Shown: one piece after another, positions 56,897 through 64,000 of the stretch | How the letters are laid out: every line of letters starts with the position of its first letter | Position numbering within the stretch: position 1 is the first letter of the stretch | Source: Otatea glauca | Taxonomy: Eukaryota; Streptophyta; Magnoliopsida; Poales; Poaceae | NCBI GenBank assembly: GCA_036346275.1 | Contig: CM070723.1 | Location: forward strand, 5,394,001-5,458,000 | DNA: 64,000 nt | Reading direction: 5' to 3' | Notes under the pieces: generated by a model | The model's database searches: none | The model's input: the letters and a program-made list of their open reading frames with translations, nothing else | What the model was told of the DNA's origin: nothing | Position numbers and translations under genes: made by a program

Positions 56897-59560
56897 GGCT
56901 GCAGTGGCGGATGAGGGGAGGAGAGGTGTGGGGAGAGGACGACTGACGAGGCCAACGGGGCTTTTAAGTGTACACCTATCTTGTACTTCTTTCCTATTTT
57001 GTTTAGTTTTGATGTAGTGTATACGTGTTCAGAATTTGGATTTGCAAACCTACTTTGCATCGCAAGAGCATGCACAGTAGCACCAAGGACTATATTTTTT
57101 ATATCATCTAAAGTTAAAACTAAAGACAACTTCTACCATAAGTAGCATCTTAAGGTTATCTCTTTGATATTCTACGATCTTTTAACTATGGCATACAAAA
57201 ATGTTTACTATAGACAATAACTCATGTAACGGTGTTTTATGATGTCTATATGAACGTCTCTTAGCTATACTCTGTCTCATTCTTCTCTCTCTTCTATGTC
57301 AGCAAATATCTTATATGGCAAAGCATATAGACAGCTGATATCACATTATTATATATGACCTAAGTAATCACACTAAGTTAAGGTTTGAGAACAATTGGTA
57401 ATTAACGTTCGTCTTAATTCCCATTGGAACGCAGTAATTTTATAGGAATTTCATATGAAACATTTCAGCCCCTGTAGAAATTTAGAAGACTTCCTATGCT
57501 CCAAATGGGGGCTAAAGTTATCAATCGGATGGTAAAACACGGGAGCATGGCATACTAATATACGCCACCAATCCATTTTTTGGACTTTTGGTGGGTTTAG
57601 ATGTAATGTATCTTTGAAGGTTTGAAATGTTTAGAATTTGGATTCTGATGCCTACTATTACACTGTAAGTGGGCCCACATTGCTATTTTTGCTCAACCAT
57701 TTGATTGACAAATAGCGGTCTAAGATCTATTGATCGCGCTTAATGTTGACATTTAATTTTCCGAGCGGTCGGTAAAACACGAGAGAATGACACGGTAATG
57801 TTCACCCAATTAGGTGTGGAAATCGAGTCAAGTTATTATTTTTTTAAGATTTTTTTTGAAATTATATAGTTTAATTTAATATCATTTTATTTATAGTTCA
57901 GAAGTATTTTTACAATCGAGCTAACGAGCCGATCCGAGTCGAGCCAGAGCAAAATCCAATTTCATTTGAAATTAACTCATTTCAATGTTTACCCAATAAA
58001 CGAGTGCAATTGAAACAATTTTAAACCGAGCCAACGAGCCATACTAACGAGTTTTTTCCCGTCCTAACCCAATCCTATTTTACCGGACATTTGTGAATGA
58101 AATGTGGATCAATATTCACATCTGATGCATTGCATATTTACATGTCATCAATCCAAATCGCAATATCCATCAAATCCACGAAGATTGTCCTCTATTCTCT
58201 CACATGCTCTCTGTTAAACGGCCAGCACTCTATGTAGCCATCGGAATCTATTGTTATTCTGGCTCTGCCACCTTATTTCTTTACAAATTTAGCTCCCTTA
58301 TGTACGGGTTTGTAAATCTAGCCACTCGAGGAGCGTGAAAGCCAGCATAGCTCAGTCAAATGTGTGATTAACCAAATTAGATTCCTACTGTAACTGTTTC
58401 CTGTGTTGTATGTGCCGCAATGAGTCGATGGTTCCACCTGTGAATTGTGATGCAACGGAGGAGGTTACGCGAAATCCACGTACTTCACCGAAAACGAAAG
58501 GTAGGTACTAATACTACCGCTCATATGAAATTTAAAACAGCGGCATAAGTGTTTTGGAGAAACAACCCAAGTGGGCCCTACAACGATCATGATTTAAAGG
58601 TAAGGACAACGGCACACTGTGTAATCCTTTTTGTTCATGAATTACTCCCTCTTCTGAAAATATCGGTCATATTTTTTGAAATAGTCTGGTTCACAAATAT
58701 GAGATGCATTTTATATTTTAATATAAAATTAGTTTAACATTCTCTTTATACCTTAATAAATATCCGAGTTTACTCTGTATACATGCATTGAAATAGGGCT
58801 TAAAGATGTTGATTTTTTGATAGATTAGTCTTTAATGTTTCCTTTTCTCGGTACTAATATAAAATATGCCTTGTAAATTTAGTGCGATGATCACTCACCA
58901 CATCAATGACTGAAGCGTATGATGGCTGATGAGATAGGGAGGTTCGATTTTTACATGGGAAATGCCACGAAGTTTTGGTGAAGAATGCCTGTCTTCGAGA
59001 CGCATCAGCTGTCTCCCCCTGCATTATTTTACATAAACTATGAGCAACCCGAAATTTTCATTTCGTACTTGGAACACGTACTACCTTTCCTGCCAACTTT
59101 TGTCCGACTCTCAATAGTCTACATGATTTTTCTGTCAACGATTAAGGCCCCGTTTGGAACAGGAAATTCTTTGGATCCCTACATATGAATTGAACTGGTT
59201 CCGGCAGAATTCCTAGTAGCCTAAGCTGCGATTAGTTCTTTACAAGATAACATTTCAAATGGTATCTATAAGCCTGTAATCACATAGGGCTAACTAGCTG
59301 ACGGTCTGTTTGGTCCATGTCCTCGTAAGAGTAGAAAAAAAAAATCTCAAATGGTTCAAATTCAGCTAATGGAAGGTATAGTGTTTGAACATCATAAGAG
59401 CAGGCTTCATTCAGGTATTTTTCGAAATAAAATAGGTTTTCAGCTGGAAAGTACTAAGACGATATATTTGCCTTTTTGGAGGGGAAAATTATATTTTTGC
59501 TTGGTAAGCTGCAACCTGCACAACCACAGGCATCCTTTTCTCCCCGAAAATTTGTGGCTC
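56897..59560. other. Divergent intergenic region between CSLA and the malate dehydrogenase gene
   Basis: Holds the promoters of both genes. I see no protein-coding gene. A Stowaway-like remnant is at 58644-58870. Typical MITE words occur at 57411-57510 (CCTATGCTCCAAATGGGG) and 59150 (GGCCCCGTTTGGAACAGG). Confidence 0.55.
58644..58870. mobile_element. Stowaway-like MITE remnant
   Basis: Opens TACTCCCTCTTCTGAAAATA, close to the TACTCCCTCCGTxC consensus start, and ends near GGTACTAATATAAAATATGC. The right end is not a clean inverted copy. Confidence 0.45.
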
Positions 59561-59708
59561 CGGTGAGCTCTCGAAGAAATCACACGCCAAAATGCCCAAG
59601 ACGTCGCTGCAGCGCTCGGCTGTGGCCTTTCTTCCCTCGCACCACGGGCACCAGCCACTGCACTGCCCTACCCTTCTTCCATCTCCATCGCTCGTGCTCT
59701 CGCCTCAG
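59560..59708 (+). other. Probable noncoding first exon of the malate dehydrogenase gene
   Basis: A C/T-rich leader-like segment ending CTCTCGCCTCAG|GTGCTC at 59708/59709 gives a fair donor. The matching acceptor TTTGTATACAG at 60920-60930 lies 10 nt before the coding ATG. The transcript start is uncertain. Confidence 0.5.
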
Positions 59709-60385
59709 GTGCTCTTCTCTCCTCTCCATTTAACTCTCTGTGTTTATCTATCTGTTTGTTCCTTTCATTCATGATGACTTCTTTATGCAAGGACAGATTA
59801 GTGCCCCTGGTGGTTCTCACTTCTAAGCAAGATTCTTGGCTGCTTCTGCTGGCCCCTAAGTCCTAACTTCTCCAAGAACGCAAGTTTCTGTGCGTGTACC
59901 TGAAATCTGAACGCATAGGCCCTAATTTTTTGAATCAAAATGCTTGTCGATGTGGTCAGTGTTCTTGATTGATGTGGAATTAGTAGATACATATTTGGAG
60001 GGAGGGGGCTAACATGGACACAACAGTACTAGCTGCTGATGCAATGAAGGTTATATCATTTACCAACAATTCAACTTTGCCTGTTAGACACTTGGCAAGT
60101 TGAAATGTTTGGGAATTTAGAAGTCTGCTTTTGCGATGTAATTATGCCTGCCCATGAGGCCCATGACCATGGGTTTACGCATACACTTCTCCGTATTTGC
60201 CATTTCTGTCTGTATAGGAGTATATTAATGTATACTGAAATGCAGCACGATATAATATCGAAAATTTCATGGTAAAGCACTGATTGCCTAGGTTTTGTGT
60301 GCCTAACCATTGCACTATTTATGCTACTGAATTCTGTTCTGTGCTCTGCTCTTTCAGATACATGTTTCTTGCAAACATCTTAACT

Positions 60386-60884
60386 GTAGTATTAGTATTA
60401 CGAGACTTTTTACCATTTTTAAGAGATAACAAAATCTACATTGAGATAGTACCGACCAAGAGGTAACAAAAATTGGTACCTTCACCCTTTAAATTTGGGA
60501 AGAACTAGCGTCCGGACGTCCGATCTGAGGATGTTTCGTCGGACGCTCGGTGCAACATTTTTTTTTAACGTCTGCAATATTTTTTTTCAACATCTGCAAT
60601 ATTTTTTTCACGCGCACATTTCTACTGTTATCGAAGGAAAATGTTTCACGCGTAGGAAGAAAATGTTGCAGCGATCTGGATCGATATTTCTACTGTTATC
60701 GAAGGAAAATGCTTCATATGTAGGAAAAAAATGTTTCACGTGTAGGAAAAAAATATTGTAGTGTCTGGAAAAATCAGACGTCCGGCTCCTAACAATTCCG
60801 TTTAAATTTTTTATACCTCTTAGTAATATCTCAATGTAAATTTTGGTACGTCACAAGGATGATAAAAAATCTCTAGTATTACTA
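60386..60884. mobile_element. MITE-like element in the leader intron, split by a second MITE
   Basis: Left half (AGTATTACGAGACTTTTTAC, CTACATTGAGATAGTACC, AAGAGGTAACAAAAA) and right half, inverted (AGTAATACTAGAGATTTTTT, TTACATTGAGATATTACT, AAGAGGTATAAAAAA), are mirror copies. The second element at 60506-60791 interrupts them in the middle. Confidence 0.75.
60506..60791. mobile_element. Inner MITE-like element nested in the first
   Basis: Ends TAGCGTCCGGACGTCCGAT and, inverted, TAGGAGCCGGACGTCTGAT. The inside contains two copies of TTTCTACTGTTATCGAAGGA (about 60628 and 60689) and repeated AAAATGTTTCACG(C/T)GTAGGA phrases. No clear target duplication. Confidence 0.7.
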
Positions 60885-60940
60885 AGTTCCTGGCTCTTAA
60901 CATCTGAATATTTCTGCATTTTGTATACAGATCCTAGGAG

Positions 60941-62155
60941 ATGGCAGCGGCTGCAATTTCTACTGTATCCCTCGGTTCGTCTCCCCTGAACAAGCGGCTC
61001 CGACTTGGAGCCAGTGCCTTCACTGCAGAGCATTTCAGTGGTTGCAAGTCTCTAAGATCAGCTCCATCAGTGAGCTGCTTTCTTGGCCAACCAAGCAGTA
61101 GCAACTTCCATTGGCATTCAGTGAAGCTGGGATCAAGAGGGCCAAGGCTGCGCGCCGGAAACCGGGTCGTCGCGCAGGCCGGCGGCTACAAGGTGGCCAT
61201 CCTTGGGGCGGCGGGAGGGATCGGGCAGCCTCTTTCGCTCCTGATCAAGATGTCCCCGCTCGTCTCGGCGTTACACATGTACGACATTGAGAACGTCAAG
61301 GGAGTCTCTGACGATCTCAGCCACTGCAACACCCCAGCGCAGGTCGTCGGCTTCACCGGACAGGAGGAGCTCGCCGGCAGCTTGGCCGGCGTGGACGTCG
61401 TTGTCATCCCGGCCGGGGTGCCCAGGAAGCCCGGCATGACGCGGGACGACCTATTCAGCATCAACGCCGGCGTCGTCAAGGAGCTCGTCGAGGCCGTGGC
61501 AGACAACGCGCCGGGGGCGCTCATCCACATCATCACCAATCCGGTGAACTCCACCGTCCCGATCGCCGCCGAGGTGCTCAAGCAGAAGGGCGTGTACGAT
61601 GCGAGGAAGCTCTTCGGACTCACGACGCTCGACGTCGTCAGGGCCAACACGTTCGTCGCGGAGAAGAAGAAGCTCCCCCTCGCTGACGTCGACGTGCCGG
61701 TCGTCGGGGGACAGGACGGGGTCACGATCCTGCCGCTTCTGTCAAAGGCAAGACCGAAAACATCGTTCACCGACGAGGAGGTCGAGGAGCTCACCGCGAG
61801 GATCCAGAACGCCGGCACCGAGGTGGTGGAGGCCAAGGCCGGCGACGGCTCTGCCACATTGTCCATGGCGTACGCGGCGGCAAGATTCGTCGAGGCGTCC
61901 CTACGCGGGCTGGACGGCGACGGCGACGTCTACGAGTGCGCGTACGTGCAGTCCCAGGTCACCGAGCTGCCGTTCTTCGCGTTGAGAGTCAAGCTCGGGA
62001 AGGAAGGCGTGGAAGAGGTGATCGGATCAGAGCTCAAGGGCCTCACGGATTACGAGGCGCGCGCGCTGGAAGCCCTGAAGCCGCAGCTGAAGGCGAGCAT
62101 CGACAAGGGCGTCGCGTACGCGCAGCAGCAGCCGGTGGCAACAGCATTGGCCTGA
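60941..62155 (+). CDS. Plastid NAD-dependent malate dehydrogenase-type protein with altered active site, 404 aa
   Basis: Family reaction: malate + NAD = oxaloacetate + NADH in the plastid; the protein also has a structural role with the FtsH12 complex in Arabidopsis. Intronless coding frame. Residues 1-80 are a Ser/Arg-rich transit peptide ending near RVVAQA. The NAD-binding loop is ILGAAGGIGQPL (GxxGGxG, 89-95). Substrate-binding Arg are present in VPRKPGMTRDDLF (162, 168) and LDVVRANTF (234), with catalytic partner Asp231 and ITNPVNS intact. The catalytic His, expected in VVGGHAGVTILP, is Gln258 followed by Asp259 (VVGGQDGVTILPLLSK; codons CAG GAC at 61712-61717). The rest matches plastid NAD-MDH well (RIQNAGTEVVEAKAGDGSAT). 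Length is normal. Oxidoreductase activity is doubtful; structural function may be retained. Confidence 0.92.
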   Translation: MAAAAISTVSLGSSPLNKRLRLGASAFTAEHFSGCKSLRSAPSVSCFLGQPSSSNFHWHSVKLGSRGPRLRAGNRVVAQAGGYKVAILGAAGGIGQPLSLLIKMSPLVSALHMYDIENVKGVSDDLSHCNTPAQVVGFTGQEELAGSLAGVDVVVIPAGVPRKPGMTRDDLFSINAGVVKELVEAVADNAPGALIHIITNPVNSTVPIAAEVLKQKGVYDARKLFGLTTLDVVRANTFVAEKKKLPLADVDVPVVGGQDGVTILPLLSKARPKTSFTDEEVEELTARIQNAGTEVVEAKAGDGSATLSMAYAAARFVEASLRGLDGDGDVYECAYVQSQVTELPFFALRVKLGKEGVEEVIGSELKGLTDYEARALEALKPQLKASIDKGVAYAQQQPVATALA

Positions 62156-62619
62156 AGAGGTGAAATCGCCGTCATTTTGCAGCATTGCTGGGTGCTTTCG
62201 CTGCGTCAGTTTTGTAGCGCTGCACGCCCAGCATTTCTAGTGTTTCTGTTGGAGCCTGGAAGGAATTTGACAGGTTAACAGAGATGATTAGGTTCGCAAG
62301 TATGGTGGAGTTGCGACGTGGAATTAATCAAAACTTCGTTGCATCTCACTGAACGATGCATTCTCTGCGGTTTTGGGGCATAATGCTGTTAGTTGGTTTC
62401 TCCTCTTATTTTTGTATGTACATGCTTCGTCGTTCAAGAACCTAAAAGAGTATTGTGTGTACGTATGTCTGTGTGCTACCATTACAACCGAGCTCCCTCC
62501 AATGCTGAGAGGCATGTGGTGGTCTATCTATATTTGTAATGAGTAATTGACTGTGTTTAATCTTGTAATGCTCAGATTTGAGTTTGAAATGTGTTTACTC
62601 TGGTGTTGACCAATTTGGT
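62156..62619 (+). other. 3' UTR of the malate dehydrogenase gene and following spacer
   Basis: No coding content. T-rich segments with TTTGTATGTAC (about 62410) and TTGTAATGAGTAATTG (about 62535) are plausible plant polyadenylation surroundings. Confidence 0.5.
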
Positions 62620-63470
62620 TTGAGTGCTCGTAGACCCTTTGAGTGGTCTTGGCCGTCCCTTGAGTAGTCCTTCCTAGCCTCTGTGATCTCTAAGGTGGTC
62701 GTTCCCTAGAGGGGTTGTTTCCTAGAGTAGTCATTCCAAGAGTGGTTGTAGCCCTGGTGACCTCTAGGATAGTCGTTCCCTAGAGTGATTCTTCCTAGAG
62801 TGGTCGTAGCCTTTGTGATATCTAGGGTGGTTGTTTACTATAGAGGTCGTTCACTAGAGTGGTCATTTCTTGAATGATCGTGGTCTTTATGACCTCTAGG
62901 GTGATTATTCCCTAGAGTGGTCGTGACCACTTGGGGAGTGATCGTGACAACTTGAAACCTCTTTGGGAGTGGTTGTGACCTCTTAGGGAGTGATCGTGCG
63001 TGACCTCTATGGGAGTGATCGTGAGTGGTCTAGACCATTGTATGGGTGGTCATGACCTAAGGATTTCTGGGGAAAGTGGTCCTGAAGGAGTGGTTTAGAC
63101 CTCTGTATAAGTGGTTGTGATCTCTTAGGGAGTGGTTTAGATCTCTGTATGAGTAGTCGTGACTTCTTGGGGGAATGGTCATGATCTCTAAGGACCTCTT
63201 GAAAAGTGGTCCTAACTACTAAAGGAGTGGTCGTGACCTCTAAAAGAGTGGCCATGACATCTATAAGAGTGGTCTGGAGTGGTCTTGACCACTAAGAAAG
63301 TGGTCATGACCTTTTTTAAGAGTGGTCACAGTTAAGACTTAAGAGTGGCTTTGAATAGTCACAACCAAGAATAGCTTTGAGTGGTCATAGCCTTATGTGG
63401 TCTTGGGCTTGAGTGGCTTTAATTGGTCATAGACTAAAGTGGTCACAGTATAAATGATCCAAGGTGAGAT
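62620..63470 (+). repeat. Degenerate tandem array of GAGTGGTCGTGACCTCT-like units
   Basis: Over 850 bp the words GAGTGGTCGT, GTGACCTCTA and TCCCTAGAG recur dozens of times with variable spacing of 15-35 bp. Towards the right the words shift to GAGTGGTTTAGACCTCT and then GAGTGGTCATAG, so the array drifts along its length. Not a coding repeat: stops occur in all frames. Confidence 0.85.
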
Positions 63471-64000
63471 CTTTTGCTGTTTGACCAGTCAATGATTATT
63501 GTCTGACTATTGATGTATGTTATCTAGAACAGTGTTATGTGACAGTTTGCTTGTCACTAGAAGCTAGATCATGGTGAGGCGGAGGAGACTAGGACTAGGC
63601 TAGGAGAGTTGAGGTCCAGACGGTTAGGGTGATGCCGAAGATGACCGAGGCCAAGGAGTTGCTGCAAGCTAAGAAGACAAAGGTTGAAGCTTGAGCCACT
63701 GGTGATGGATATGGCAGGAAATGGCATGGATCGGGACTACGCTCAGGGAGAAGCCGAGGTCCAGAATGGTCAAGGAAGCTGATGCTGTCATGATCAAGCG
63801 GACAAGAACAAATGGTGCACCAAATGACTTGGGTCTATTTGCAAGCGAGGACGGTTCGGGGGATCCGGACGCGTGAGAGGCTTGGCAGCAAGTCATTGGG
63901 GCCACAGGAAGGTGGAGATACTAATTTAAATCCTACTTAAGCGAAGGAGGATCGTTGGATCAAGGGTTCGCGGGTGGAGTAGATGCTAGGTTAGTGTTAA
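63471..64000. other. Unassigned, probably repeat-derived
   Basis: Purine-rich sequence with GAAGATGACCGAGGCCAAGG- and AAGCCGAGGTCCAGAATGG-like phrases. The style is that of retroelement LTR or leader DNA next to a tandem array. No domain is recognisable and the window ends inside it. Confidence 0.35.

Noticed and set aside
61186..61866. 226-codon minus-strand frame opposite the malate dehydrogenase
   Set aside because: An antisense shadow of GC-rich coding DNA; composition is Ser/Thr/Ala-rich with no domain.
1..64000. CRISPR arrays, operons, riboswitches, phage or plasmid systems
   Set aside because: Intron-rich genes, plant repeats and Pol III tRNA show nuclear plant DNA; no array of regular spacers or Shine-Dalgarno-led gene clusters is present.

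Overview
This is a window of plant nuclear DNA, almost certainly from a grass (Poaceae). Genes are broken by many GT-AG introns. First exons are very GC-rich while introns and intergenic DNA are AT-rich. The repeats are those of grass chromosomes (copia-like LTRs, hAT-like and Stowaway-like elements, other MITEs). Product names come from reading translated exons against remembered families; no search was run.

Layout. Positions 1-24000 hold a gene-rich block on the minus strand: the 5' end of a p24-delta cargo receptor (1-451), a 20-exon J-like/thioredoxin-like membrane protein (2706-12105), a chloroplast RNA-binding protein with two RRMs (15893-17517), the exosome subunit RRP41L/MTR3 (19084-23709) and an intact tRNA-Ile(AAU) (23926-23999). 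A single-exon calmodulin-like gene follows (26264-26881, minus).

Positions 27790-43110 are mostly repeats: a 6.4-kb element with terminal inverted repeats of about 1.75 kb, a solo LTR with a perfect 5-bp target-site duplication, a 0.58-kb palindrome, and several MITE and LTR remnants. One short RING-H2 gene fragment lies here (42067-42408).

Positions 44508-62155 are gene-rich again: a DCN1-like/AAR3-like neddylation protein (plus), a cellulose synthase-like A (mannan synthase) gene (50859-56896, minus) and a plastid NAD-malate dehydrogenase gene (60941-62155, plus, with a leader intron). The right end (62620-64000) is a degenerate tandem array and unidentified repeat.

The genes are unrelated housekeeping genes (secretory pathway, ER folding, plastid RNA, RNA decay, cullin neddylation, wall polysaccharide, plastid redox), as expected for a eukaryotic chromosome; there are no operons, CRISPR arrays or prokaryotic systems. 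The main observations are: a plastid malate dehydrogenase whose catalytic His position reads Gln; the large inverted-repeat element; three hAT-like elements each with a perfect 8-bp target duplication; a solo LTR with an array of small palindromes whose relative elsewhere in the window carries a different palindromic word; and a degenerate tRNA-like pair inside an interrupted repeat in an RRP41L intron.
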